Assembly: GCA_017309115.1 (NCBI GenBank)
Contig: JAFLEF010000010.1
Location: 1-64,000 of the forward strand
Direction: 5' to 3'
Origin: Verrucomicrobiota bacterium
Lineage (GTDB): Bacteria; Verrucomicrobiota; Verrucomicrobiia; Limisphaerales; UBA9464
Length of the DNA: 64,000 nucleotides
Shown here piece after piece: positions 1-7,934 of the stretch (position 1 is the first letter of the stretch; each line of letters begins with the position of its first letter). Position numbers and translations under genes: made by a program. The notes under the pieces are model-generated. The model worked only from the letters and a program-made list of their open reading frames with translations, searched no databases and had not been told where the DNA came from.

Positions 1-115
1 AGCGCTCCAGTCCCGCCACCTGCGGGTGACTCACCAACTGGAGAGCCGGATGCGGGAGATCCGCACGTCCGGTTCGGAGGGAGGGGTGGGGTCAATCCCC
101 CATCCCTACCTCTAT
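1..115 (+). ncRNA. 3' end of a group II intron (domains V and VI), truncated by the window edge
   Basis: Positions 43-75 match the group II intron domain V pattern: a GAGCCGGA arm, an inner TGCGG/CCGCA stem around a GAGA-type loop, the bulge, and a closing TCCGGTTC arm, with the catalytic AGC triad at the 5' side. It is followed at about 81-110 by a G-rich/C-rich hairpin (gggtgggg, loop tcaat, cccccatccc) with an unpaired A near 108, as expected for domain VI and its branch-point A. The intron should end about 7 nt later, near 115, at an AY dinucleotide. The intron-encoded reverse transcriptase/maturase, if any, lies outside the window. The downstream exon begins just before a CTCAGCT repeat tract. 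The plus-strand reading frame through this RNA is not a gene. Confidence 0.8.
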
Positions 116-133
116 AAACGCTTCGCGCCTTCC

Positions 134-197
134 GACCTCTCAGCTCTCAGCTCTCAGCTCTCAGCTCTCAGCTCTCAGCTCTCAGCTTTCCCCGCCC
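134..197 (+). repeat. CTCAGCT heptamer tract, 7 copies
   Basis: Seven head-to-tail copies of CTCAGCT run from 139. They are preceded by a conserved border (cttccgacct) and followed by tttccccgcccc. The same borders and heptamer recur with different copy numbers at about 2837, 12999, 17629, 20456, 57667 and 60283, so this is a dispersed, variable-number tandem repeat. It lies 3' of the cytochrome gene, between that gene and the intron end. Confidence 0.9.
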
Positions 198-199
198 CC

Positions 200-2071
200 T
201 CACTCCCGCAACCTGACCGGGCGGTTGTCGCGATTCCGCAGCAGGGCCTCCCATTTCGGACCTGGACCACCCGTGGCCCCGGATTCCAACGCCAGCGGAG
301 CCGGCCATTCTCCCGCCAGCGGGCCGGCGGCCTGCCACAGCTTCCAGACCGCGTCGACAGCCGAAGAACGCTCCCCCGGCGGCACCACAAAGTCATATCC
401 CGCCGGAAGCCATTGCGGTGTCAGCTTGAGCGACCGCTCTCCCACACACCGCACTGCCGCATATGGATCATCAAGCAACAGCCCCAGATACGGCGCCAAC
501 CAGTTCGTTCCCGAAACCGATCGTGCCGGTGCCCACCCCAGATGCCACGCCATCAAGGCGCGCTGACCCGCATCGCCGGTAAGAATCAGGCGGGCGGAGT
601 TCGCCACCGTCCGCGCGGTTTCGTCCAAGGCCGGAATCGGCTGCCCATACCATTGGTTCAAGTGTTCCGCCGTCCACGCCAGAGTCTGATCGAGATGACA
701 CAAGTTGCACGCATTGGGCCGGCCGGTGGTGAGTTCCACGGCGACGGACGGATTGCTGATCTGATGGCTGCGAATGGCCGACAACACACCGTACGTCGTA
801 TGCGGCATATGGCAGTTGTAGCACTCACTGCCGGAGGACGTCGGAAGATGATGCGTGTGTTTCTGCAGCACGACCGGATCCCGATAGGTCTCGTGGCACT
901 GGATACAGGCCCGATTGTCCTTTCTATTCTCGGCCAACAGATCCGCCGGCTCGCTTTCGTGCAGGGAATGACAGGACAGACAGGAAAACTTCCCACCGGC
1001 GAAACAGGGCGACTCCGCCAAGCTGTTGAATTCGCGACCACTCACCCGACCCATGCCGTCTTTCCAGAAGTAGTCCTCCAACAAGGTGGGGTTCCGCGCC
1101 AGATACTCCTTTAGACCGGGAATCGCGTCGGTCCGGCCCGGTTGGATCAAGGGCGTGGTCTCCGCCAGGACATCGCCGGGACGGAACCGAAACCCCTCCG
1201 TTCGCCAATTCTCCGTCCGATCGATCCACTTCATCGAGTGGCAAAAGCCGCAGGTCTCCGCCGATCGCACCGGATCGATCTTCTCCGGATGAACAATCTC
1301 CCGGGCCAGTACTTCCGCGGTCGGCTTTGGCCCCTGCGGTCCCGCCGCGGTGCGTAACTGCACATGCCGCTCGCCCGGCCCATGACACGCTTCACACGAG
1401 ATTCCCAACTCCGCCGCCCGCGAATCCATCCGGCGCGCCGCGGAATCTACGCGTGGCTCGATGGCCGTCGCATGACACCGACTACACATCACGTTCCACG
1501 CCTCGGCCTGATGATGGAATCCCGGCGGCCGAAGGAAGGTAGAGTTACGCGGCACCCAGCGCTGCTCCGGGATTAGCCAAGTGAAGGGAAAGCCCACTTG
1601 AACGTTGCCATCTCCTCCTGGCACCCAGAACACCTGCATGTGGTGCGAACCCGTCACCAAGCTGATCTGCGTGTCCAACGACGGCGCTGGCTCTGGGTTA
1701 CCGGTCTCCTGAATCCGTTCTAGGCGCACCCGAAACTCCTCGCCCTCCTGGGACAGTCGAAAGCGGGTCTGGTCGTTGGTGAGAACCACCCCGCGGAAGT
1801 TGGCCCGGATCGCCTGCGTGGAAGGAAACTGCGTCATCGTTCGATGATAGGTGCGGTGCCAGCTACTGAACTGGTCTTCGTGACAGGTCCGGCACGCCTC
1901 CGAACCCACATAGCCCTCGGGTCCCCCCTCCCGGATTCGATCCTCTGCCGCCGACGGAGGTTTCGCCGCGACGGCGTTGGTCGCCTCGGACAACGCCGAC
2001 CGAACGCTCTCCGACGGATCTTCCCGGGAGCAACCAGAGCCCAGACTCATCACGAGCCCGAGGAGGAGCAT
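200..2071 (-). CDS. octaheme c-type cytochrome lipoprotein
   Basis: 623 residues from the ATG at 2071; a GTG at 2116 in the same frame would add 15. The N-terminus is a short hydrophobic stretch ending in LGSGC, a lipobox, so the protein is probably an exported lipoprotein. Eight CxxCH heme c sites are present (CRTCH, CSRCH, CEACH, CGFCH, CLSCH, CIQCH, CYNCH, CNLCH), spread over about residues 60-460, with extra His residues for bis-His ligation. The arrangement resembles the cytochrome c554/doubled-CxxCH families of periplasmic electron carriers or multiheme oxidoreductases. The C-terminal 170 residues have no heme. It follows ribH on the same strand with a small gap. The redox partner and any enzymatic activity cannot be told from sequence. 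Confidence 0.85.
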   Translation of the reverse strand: MLLLGLVMSLGSGCSREDPSESVRSALSEATNAVAAKPPSAAEDRIREGGPEGYVGSEACRTCHEDQFSSWHRTYHRTMTQFPSTQAIRANFRGVVLTNDQTRFRLSQEGEEFRVRLERIQETGNPEPAPSLDTQISLVTGSHHMQVFWVPGGDGNVQVGFPFTWLIPEQRWVPRNSTFLRPPGFHHQAEAWNVMCSRCHATAIEPRVDSAARRMDSRAAELGISCEACHGPGERHVQLRTAAGPQGPKPTAEVLAREIVHPEKIDPVRSAETCGFCHSMKWIDRTENWRTEGFRFRPGDVLAETTPLIQPGRTDAIPGLKEYLARNPTLLEDYFWKDGMGRVSGREFNSLAESPCFAGGKFSCLSCHSLHESEPADLLAENRKDNRACIQCHETYRDPVVLQKHTHHLPTSSGSECYNCHMPHTTYGVLSAIRSHQISNPSVAVELTTGRPNACNLCHLDQTLAWTAEHLNQWYGQPIPALDETARTVANSARLILTGDAGQRALMAWHLGWAPARSVSGTNWLAPYLGLLLDDPYAAVRCVGERSLKLTPQWLPAGYDFVVPPGERSSAVDAVWKLWQAAGPLAGEWPAPLALESGATGGPGPKWEALLRNRDNRPVRLRE

Positions 2072-2141
2072 GAACTTACCGGGGAAGGACACGCCCGTTA
2101 CATGCCCGAAGTCCACGCCAAGTGCAATCGGCGGGGAAAGA

Positions 2142-2615
2142 TCAGCGCAGCTTGGCCAACAACTCCGCCATATGCAGCGCGGTCCGCGCCGCTTCGGTTC
2201 CTTTGTTCGTGCGCGGATGCAAACAACGTTCCTCGGCCTGCGCTTCGCTGGTGACCGTCAGGACCTCGTGAATCACCGGCACTCCGAATTTGACCGAGAT
2301 TCGCATCAAGCCATCACTCACACAGTCGCCGATATGTTGGGCATGGGATGTTTGCCCTTGGAGAATAACGCCCAGGCAAAGGATGGCGCTCGGTGTTCGG
2401 GCCGGACGGCGAGCCACGGTCACGGCCGCCACGGGAATCTCCCACGCCCCGGGCACGTAAACGACTTCCGGTTCTGAACTCCCGGCCAACCTCAGGGTGG
2501 CCAGGCAGGCCTCCAACATGCCGTCCACATAGCGGGCATTGTATCGCGACGCCACGATCACGAAGTGGTGTCCAGCGCCGGAAGTGAGAGGCAGGGAATC
2601 AGCCGCAGTCAGCAT
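2142..2615 (-). CDS. ribH: 6,7-dimethyl-8-ribityllumazine synthase
   Basis: 157 residues from the ATG at 2615, the usual length of the family; the longer open frame upstream runs into repeat DNA and is not coding. Lumazine synthase condenses 5-amino-6-ribitylamino-uracil with 3,4-dihydroxy-2-butanone 4-phosphate, the penultimate step of riboflavin synthesis, and normally forms icosahedral cytosolic shells. Visible motifs are the substrate-binding PGAWEIPVAA segment, the CLGVILQGQTSHA loop with a GQTSHAQHI region (the catalytic His is in this part), and a C-terminal RTNKGTEAARTAL helix. It lies 3' of ribBA on the same strand, but the two are separated by a 246-bp stretch filled with a repeat module. 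Confidence 0.93.
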   Translation of the reverse strand: MLTAADSLPLTSGAGHHFVIVASRYNARYVDGMLEACLATLRLAGSSEPEVVYVPGAWEIPVAAVTVARRPARTPSAILCLGVILQGQTSHAQHIGDCVSDGLMRISVKFGVPVIHEVLTVTSEAQAEERCLHPRTNKGTEAARTALHMAELLAKLR

Positions 2616-2689
2616 GCGCTGAGCATGACGAACCCGTCCCCTTCGACAATCGGGAATCCGAGATCCGCCAGGAAATACCATTAGGAAGC

Positions 2690-2865
2690 CGAGAGCTGAG
2701 AGGTCGGAGCGGCAAGCGGCAAGCGGCAGGGCGACGCTTTGGAGCGATCGCGTGTGGATTTCCCGACGCTTGATTCGGCGAGACGCGTACGGCTCGGCAG
2801 AGCCTCGCCCCACCAGGGGGGCTTACCGCTTACCTCTCAGCTCTCAGCTCTCAGCTTTTCCTCAC
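2690..2865. repeat. palindromic repeat module R1 flanked by inverted heptamer tracts
   Basis: Between ribBA and ribH. Left flank: gagagctgagaggtcgg (heptamer in minus orientation) followed by three ggcaagc-like heptamers. Centre, about 2726-2814: a palindromic element beginning gcagggcgacgct and ending agcctcgccccacc. Right flank, 2834-2860: three CTCAGCT copies in plus orientation. The last heptamer reaches the 3' end of ribBA. The whole module is therefore an inverted repeat placed inside what would otherwise be a ribBA-ribH operon. Related copies occur at about 13037, 34676, 34835, 39793 and 60159. Confidence 0.85.
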
Positions 2866-4064
2866 AGCGTGTGACCCATTCGCTCCTTCTTGGTTTTCAG
2901 ATACCGGGCGTTGTGCGGATTCGGGCGGATCTTCACCGGCAACTGCTCGACAATCTCCAGTCCGTAACCCTGCAGTCCCACCACTTTTTTGGGATTGTTG
3001 GTGAGCAAACGAATCGTCTTGAGTCCCAGATCGCAGAGCATCTGGGCGCCGACGCCGTAGTCCCGAAGGTCCATCGGAAACCCGAGCCTTAGATTGGCCT
3101 CCACCGTGTCGAGGCCTTGTTCCTGCAAGCGGTACGCATGCAACTTCGCGGGCAGACCGATGCCCCGACCTTCCTGTCGCATGTACAGAATAACGCCCCT
3201 TCCCTCTTTCTCGATGCGCTCCATCGCCGCATGCAACTGCGGGCCGCAGTCACAGCGGCGGGAACCAAAGACGTCGCCCGTCAGGCACTCACTGTGCACC
3301 CGAACCATCACGCCCGGTTTTTCGGAAACATCGCCCTTCACCAAGGCCAAATGGTTCTGACCATCGATGCGCGAACGATACAAATGCAGCGTGAACTCTC
3401 CGTAGTCGGTCGGCATCTTCACCGATTCCAGACGTTCCACCAGCTTCTCCGTCCGCCGACGGAAAGCGATCAACTCCTCGATGGAACACATCTTGAGCTG
3501 GTGACGAACCGCAAAGCGGCGCAGTTGAGGCAACCTCGCCATCGATCCGTCGTCGTTCATGATTTCGCAGATCACGCCGACCGGCCGGCATCCAGCCAAG
3601 GTCACCAAATCCACGGCCGCTTCGGTGTGACCACTGCGCTGGAGAACGCCACCAGGCTTGGCCCGCAGCGGGAAGATGTGTCCCGGCCGCACGAAATCGG
3701 CTTCGGTCGCGCGGGGATCGGCCAGCAACTGAACGGTCCGGGCGCGGTCGGCGGCGCTGATCCCCGTCGAAATCTCCGTGGCGGCATCGACACTCACTTG
3801 GAAGTCGGTCCGGAAGGACTCCCGGTTCCGGGCCACCATTTCCTCAATGCCCAATTGCTTCAGCCGATCGCCGGTCGTGGGCACACAGATCAAACCCCGG
3901 CCAAAGCGGGCCATAAAATTGATGTTCGCCGGCGTGGCTTTTTCGGCCGCCAATACCAGATCGCCTTCATTTTCGCGATCTTCGTCATCCACCACGATGA
4001 CCATTTTGCCCTTCTGGAGGTCTTTCAGAACGGAAGGGATGTCGTTGAAACTCGGCTTCTTCAC
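2862..4064 (-). CDS. ribBA: bifunctional 3,4-dihydroxy-2-butanone 4-phosphate synthase / GTP cyclohydrolase II
   Basis: 400 residues from a GTG at 4064 (reading VKKPSFNDIPS). A TTG at 4142 would extend it into the upstream gene and is less likely. The N-terminal RibB half (about 1-205) has the acidic loop VVDDEDRENEGDL and the RPGHIFPLRAKPGGVLQRSGHTEA segment. The C-terminal RibA half (about 210-395) has the zinc site in SECLTGDVFGSRRCDCGPQL and the GTP-handling QEGRGIGL motif. The two activities convert ribulose 5-phosphate and GTP into the two precursors of lumazine. No FMN riboswitch is visible upstream, because the gene nearly abuts the RluA/RlmI-like fusion gene and is probably co-transcribed with it. 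Confidence 0.95.
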   Translation of the reverse strand: MKKPSFNDIPSVLKDLQKGKMVIVVDDEDRENEGDLVLAAEKATPANINFMARFGRGLICVPTTGDRLKQLGIEEMVARNRESFRTDFQVSVDAATEISTGISAADRARTVQLLADPRATEADFVRPGHIFPLRAKPGGVLQRSGHTEAAVDLVTLAGCRPVGVICEIMNDDGSMARLPQLRRFAVRHQLKMCSIEELIAFRRRTEKLVERLESVKMPTDYGEFTLHLYRSRIDGQNHLALVKGDVSEKPGVMVRVHSECLTGDVFGSRRCDCGPQLHAAMERIEKEGRGVILYMRQEGRGIGLPAKLHAYRLQEQGLDTVEANLRLGFPMDLRDYGVGAQMLCDLGLKTIRLLTNNPKKVVGLQGYGLEIVEQLPVKIRPNPHNARYLKTKKERMGHTL

Positions 4065-4123
4065 TGCTTGGGAGAATCGAAGTAGTCGGCCAAAGCACAA
4101 AGCGGAAAGTTCAGCCGGACGAA

Positions 4124-5722
4124 TCAGCTGACCCGAACCCAATAGGTTTTGAGATAGGCAGGTTCCTCCCGAGAGATGGGGAAATCAGGCGGTTGAGGCA
4201 CGTAGTGATCCTGAACCACCCGGCGTCCCGCTCCCTCGACGGCCGCGCGTACCTCCGCGCAAAAGCGCTCCGGCAACAAACGCGCCGCATTGGACGAGGC
4301 CAAGAGCACACCCTGGGGGGCCAGCAACGGCAGCGTCAGGGACACCAGATGCCCGTAATCAGACTCCGCCCGAAAGTCCCCGTGTTCGCGGGAGCGGGAG
4401 AAGGTCGGCGGATCGAGGACAATTACCGCGAAGCGCCGGGGCTTCTTTGCCAATCGTTTCAACCAGTCGAAGACATCGCCGTAAATGAAATCATGCGCGT
4501 TGGGGTCGAGTCCATTGGCTTGAAAGTTCAGCCGTCCCCAATCGAGATACTTCCGGGACAGATCCAGGCTGGTGGCCCGAGCCCCACCCAAGGCGGCGCA
4601 CACACTGAACCCGCAAGTGTAGGCGAAACAGTTCAACACCTCCGGCTGAGTGTCTTCAGGTCGATACAACGAAAAGCCTGACGCCACGTGCCGGGTCAGA
4701 AACCGCCGCCGATTGTCTCGCTGATCCAAAAACAGACCGACGGAATAGCCTTCCTTCAGGCTCAATTCGTAGTTCACGCCATTTTCCCGGACGGTGAATC
4801 GGTCGGGAGCCGGTTCTCCGGCCACCGCCCGCGGACTGGCCTCCGCCGCCGGGGTGGAGCGAACCTGCCGCAACCACGGCTTGAAGTAGGTCCCGCGCGC
4901 GGCGGAATCGGACTCGAGATGTTCCGGCGACCATTCTTCTCCCCAGCACAGCCGCCACTCACCCAACTGATCCTCGTACCAGGCGGGAGTGCCGTCCGCC
5001 GCGCCCTGACGCCGACGGAACGCCGTCGTTGTTGCCGGAGACAGAAACGCCCGCCGCAACTGATCCGAAGCCGGGGTAGCGAAGTCGGGCTCCTGCTGAA
5101 ACTCCAGAAGCGCCTGGGTTCGGGGATGTCGAATGCTCAGGGCGGCGGCATGGAGATGCAACCGGCGGGACGGGGTTCCGTCGTAGAGCGGATCGCCGAG
5201 AATGGGAAAGCCTTCGGAGGAAGCGTGGACCCGAATCTGATGCGTCCGTCCGGTCACCGGTTCGACGTGCACCCATGTTAGCGCTCCTTCCCGGCGCAGC
5301 ACCTGGAAGTGAGTTTCCGCCCGATCCCCGCCCTGCCCGACGGGCCGGGCTAGATAGCGGTCACCCACCCGCACGATATCCGAGAGTATGGTGAAGGATT
5401 CTCGGCGAACGGGTCGGTCGGTCACCAACACGTAATGTTTGTTCACCTGTCGGCGGGCGAATTGGTCGGTGAGCGAGCGATTGGCCTCGGGCGTCTTCCC
5501 GAAGACCATCAGGCCGCTGGTGTCCTTATCCAAGCGATGAACGATGGCGAGGCGCGCCCAGCGCGGTTCCCGGTGCTTGAACCAGTCATGAATGCCTTCG
5601 CCGGCAAAGGGAGCGGGCGCGTGGGTGTTCCAGCCGGGCGGCTTATTCACCACCAGCAAATCTTCATCTTCCCAGACGACACACGGCGGCGAATCCGGAA
5701 CCTGCGCTTCGACCTCAGTCAC
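4124..5722 (-). CDS. RluA-family pseudouridine synthase fused to RlmI-like SAM methyltransferase
   Basis: 532 residues from a GTG at 5722, chosen because AAAGGA lies 8 nt upstream; the open frame continues further but has no good start. Residues about 10-235 are an RluA-type pseudouridine synthase: VVNKPPG, the catalytic-Asp motif HRLDKDTSGLM, and GRTHQIRVH..LGDPLYDG. Residues about 330-530 are a class I methyltransferase like RlmI (COG1092): LFLDQRDNR, the SAM-binding LNCFAYTCGFSVCAALGGA, and the catalytic VIVLDPPTF. The N-terminal PUA domain of free RlmI is missing; the RluA half takes its place. In other bacteria these are separate rRNA/tRNA modification enzymes, so this is a natural fusion likely to pseudouridylate and methylate RNA. 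The site of action is unknown. Confidence 0.88.
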   Translation of the reverse strand: MTEVEAQVPDSPPCVVWEDEDLLVVNKPPGWNTHAPAPFAGEGIHDWFKHREPRWARLAIVHRLDKDTSGLMVFGKTPEANRSLTDQFARRQVNKHYVLVTDRPVRRESFTILSDIVRVGDRYLARPVGQGGDRAETHFQVLRREGALTWVHVEPVTGRTHQIRVHASSEGFPILGDPLYDGTPSRRLHLHAAALSIRHPRTQALLEFQQEPDFATPASDQLRRAFLSPATTTAFRRRQGAADGTPAWYEDQLGEWRLCWGEEWSPEHLESDSAARGTYFKPWLRQVRSTPAAEASPRAVAGEPAPDRFTVRENGVNYELSLKEGYSVGLFLDQRDNRRRFLTRHVASGFSLYRPEDTQPEVLNCFAYTCGFSVCAALGGARATSLDLSRKYLDWGRLNFQANGLDPNAHDFIYGDVFDWLKRLAKKPRRFAVIVLDPPTFSRSREHGDFRAESDYGHLVSLTLPLLAPQGVLLASSNAARLLPERFCAEVRAAVEGAGRRVVQDHYVPQPPDFPISREEPAYLKTYWVRVS

Positions 5723-5956
5723 AAGACCGATCCTTTCGCCTGACGATGGTAAACTGCGCTCGCAGCTGAAAACCGACACATGAGGACGGCGAGTCTTGGC
5801 TTGGCGGGCACGGCAGCAAGCGGGAAGTGCGCGGGGTCTTGGCGGCGCGTTCGGTGTCGGCACCGTGTCTTCGGGGTGGCACTGCGGAAAATTCCAGTCT
5901 TGCGACGCTGGCAAACTTATTTAGTTTCGACTTGAGGAGCCCGAAGCCGGGTTCTG

Positions 5957-6730
5957 ATGCATTCCGCCTCGACTCGCTTCGATATTCGAATGAGCGCCCA
6001 AGCCGCCAGCACTGCCCTTCCTCAATACCGACTGAATTCGGAATTGAACCGTCAGTGCCTGCCGTCGGCCGAACGGGACCCGAACCGCAAGGTTGCCTGG
6101 ATGAACGCCATCTGTCTGGCAGTTCTGGGCGTAGGAGTGTTCATGACCAAGGAACCCGCCAAAATGGTGTTTGTTCCCGAGGTCTACGAAACGCCCCAGG
6201 AGATTGTTCTGCCGGCGGTAACCGAACCGGAGACTCCCGAGGAAACGGAAATCCTCCGACCTGAGGACATCCCCGACATGCAGGACACCGCCCCGCAACC
6301 TTCCGCGGTGGTCGTGGTGGCGGCGGATGCTTCCAAGGTTCCCTTCGCGGTGCCGGTGGTGGGTGCCACATTGGTCAGCTCCGACCTGAGACAAGTTTCT
6401 GCCCCGCCCAAACTGGCCGTGGTCCCCAAGCCGCCGCAGTTGAATATCCTCAGATACTCGGAACGAGGAAACTACGGCGACCTGCCCTGGCCCTCGGCGC
6501 GCGACTATCCGCAGGAAGCCCAAGCCCGGCGGGAGACGGGTGACGTCATCATGGTGATTGAGGTGGGCCGCGAAGGCGGTGCTCCCCGCGAAGTCATCGT
6601 GGAAAAGGGTTCGGGATCCGAATACCTCGACGCCCATGCCCGTGACTGGGTGCGAACCCGTTGGAAATTCAACCCCAGCGACGCCCCCAAACGGTTCAAG
6701 TTCATGTTTACCTACCAACTCGGCATCTAA
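5957..6730 (+). CDS. TonB-family energy transducer
   Basis: 257 residues. One membrane segment at about 46-64 is followed by a proline- and glutamate-rich periplasmic stretch (about 70-130) and a C-terminal TonB domain from about 170, including a GDVIMVIEVGREG strand and a WVRTRWKFNPS turn. TonB-type proteins span the periplasm and pass energy from the ExbB/ExbD proton channel to outer-membrane receptors. An in-frame ATG at 5990 is an alternative start; neither has a clear Shine-Dalgarno. It heads a plus-strand set with exbB, two exbD genes and a propeller gene. The 234 bp upstream, shared with the divergent RNA-modification fusion gene, should hold the promoters, but I see no convincing box. 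Confidence 0.88.
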   Translation: MHSASTRFDIRMSAQAASTALPQYRLNSELNRQCLPSAERDPNRKVAWMNAICLAVLGVGVFMTKEPAKMVFVPEVYETPQEIVLPAVTEPETPEETEILRPEDIPDMQDTAPQPSAVVVVAADASKVPFAVPVVGATLVSSDLRQVSAPPKLAVVPKPPQLNILRYSERGNYGDLPWPSARDYPQEAQARRETGDVIMVIEVGREGGAPREVIVEKGSGSEYLDAHARDWVRTRWKFNPSDAPKRFKFMFTYQLGI

Positions 6731-6773
6731 CTTCTTCCCACCCATTCTTCCCTGTCCCTGAGTCTTCTCTCTC

Positions 6774-7454
6774 ATGACCTCCATGCTATTCGCCAACGCT
6801 GCCGTAGATCTTTTCAAACACGGCGGACCCATCATGTGGCCCATCCTTGTGGTCACCCTCACCGCTCTGGCGGTCGTGGGTGAACGCACCTTCTGGTGGA
6901 TTCGCGAAGGGAGTCGACGCGATGTGGAAACTCTCGAGAAGGTCCTGGCGGCGATGGAGAACAGCGACTTCCGCTCGGCCATTCAGCTTTCCAAAGGATC
7001 GGAGGATCCCGTGGTACGCATGATCTATCGCGGCCTCAGCCATGTTCACGGATCCCTGACCGGCGCCCTGCAGGTGGCCGCCGGCGCCGAGATCAAGCGG
7101 GCCGGCCGCTTCCTGGTGCTCATCGACACGTGTATCACCGTGGCGCCGCTTCTGGGATTGCTCGGAACGGTCACCGGCATCATGGGCTCCTTCCGCGCCG
7201 TCGGCGGCAACGAACTCGCCGTCGATAGCGTCTCCGCAGGTATCGGCGAGGCCCTAATCGCCACCGCCGCCGGTCTCGGCATCGCCATCTTCTGTTTGCT
7301 GCCCTTCAACTACTTCAACGAACGATTGACCAAACTCCAATTCGAACTCGAGACCGCCGCTACCAACGTCGAAGTCATGGTCGCCAAGGCCAAGATGGAG
7401 GGTTTTGACACCATGGTCTTCCGCCGGGAGAACTCGGCTGTGCTCGAGGATTAA
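6774..7454 (+). CDS. exbB: MotA/TolQ/ExbB-family proton channel protein
   Basis: 226 residues with the three-helix layout of the family: helix 1 at about 19-37, a long cytoplasmic part carrying the VETLEKVLAAMENSDFRSAIQL region, and helices 2 and 3 at about 120-140 and 160-185, containing LLGLLGTVTGIMGSF and IGEALIATAAGLGIAIFCLLPFNYF. ExbB forms the inner-membrane pentamer that, with ExbD, uses the proton gradient to drive TonB. It lies 43 nt after the TonB gene and 2 nt before the first exbD, so the genes are likely co-transcribed. Confidence 0.92.
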   Translation: MTSMLFANAAVDLFKHGGPIMWPILVVTLTALAVVGERTFWWIREGSRRDVETLEKVLAAMENSDFRSAIQLSKGSEDPVVRMIYRGLSHVHGSLTGALQVAAGAEIKRAGRFLVLIDTCITVAPLLGLLGTVTGIMGSFRAVGGNELAVDSVSAGIGEALIATAAGLGIAIFCLLPFNYFNERLTKLQFELETAATNVEVMVAKAKMEGFDTMVFRRENSAVLED

Positions 7455-7456
7455 TC

Positions 7457-7927
7457 ATGGCTGGAGGAGGCGGAGGTGGGGCGGCCGTGGCGATGCCGCG
7501 CTCCAAGTTCAAATTGCCCACGGGTCGCAAACGCGCCCGAATCGAAATCATCCCGTTGATTGACGTGATGTTCTTCCTGCTGGCTGCATTCATGATGGTC
7601 AGCTTGTCCATGCAGAAAATGAAGACCCCCCGCATGGATTTGGCCGTGGCCAAAACGGCGTCCGATGATTTCAAGGCCGACCTGCTGAACATCGCTGTGG
7701 AACGGAACGGCCAAGTCAGTCTCGGCCGAACCAACATCACCCTGGCGACGCTGGATGAAGTCCTCGCGGTGGCCGCCAAGCGCAACACCAACACACCCAT
7801 TTTCATTTCCGGCGACCGCGAAACCACCCACGGGTCCATCAACTCCGTTCTCGACCGGGTCCGCCGGGCCGGATTCCTCCGAGTCTCCTTCACGGTCGAA
7901 TCCGCCGGCGCCCCCGCCCAACCCTAA
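7457..7927 (+). CDS. exbD: ExbD/TolR-family biopolymer transport protein (first copy)
   Basis: 156 residues. A glycine-rich N-terminus (MAGGGGGGAAVAM) and a basic linker precede the single membrane helix RIEIIPLIDVMFFLLAAFMM, whose Asp36 is the conserved proton-relay residue of ExbD/TolR. The periplasmic domain follows, with the usual SLGRTNITL..LDEVLAVAAKRN pattern. It starts 2 nt after exbB. The membrane segment and its flanks are almost identical in DNA and protein to those of the next gene, which points to a tandem duplication that diverged outside the membrane part. Confidence 0.92.
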   Translation: MAGGGGGGAAVAMPRSKFKLPTGRKRARIEIIPLIDVMFFLLAAFMMVSLSMQKMKTPRMDLAVAKTASDDFKADLLNIAVERNGQVSLGRTNITLATLDEVLAVAAKRNTNTPIFISGDRETTHGSINSVLDRVRRAGFLRVSFTVESAGAPAQP

Positions 7928-7934
7928 CCCAGCC

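Noticed and set aside
134-197. CRISPR array
   Set aside because: Units are 7 bp with no spacers; borders are constant. This is a short tandem repeat.
26-1114. Plus-strand 362-residue frame at the left edge
   Set aside because: It starts in the group II intron domain V region, passes through the heptamer tract and then runs antisense to the cytochrome gene. The protein-like start is the well-known false translation of domain V.
3117-4085. 322-residue plus-strand frame antisense to ribBA
   Set aside because: It overlaps a certain ribBA gene throughout, and high GC makes long antisense frames common.
4065-4142. FMN riboswitch before ribBA
   Set aside because: The region lies at the end of the upstream coding sequence and has no matching secondary structure or conserved FMN-aptamer motif.
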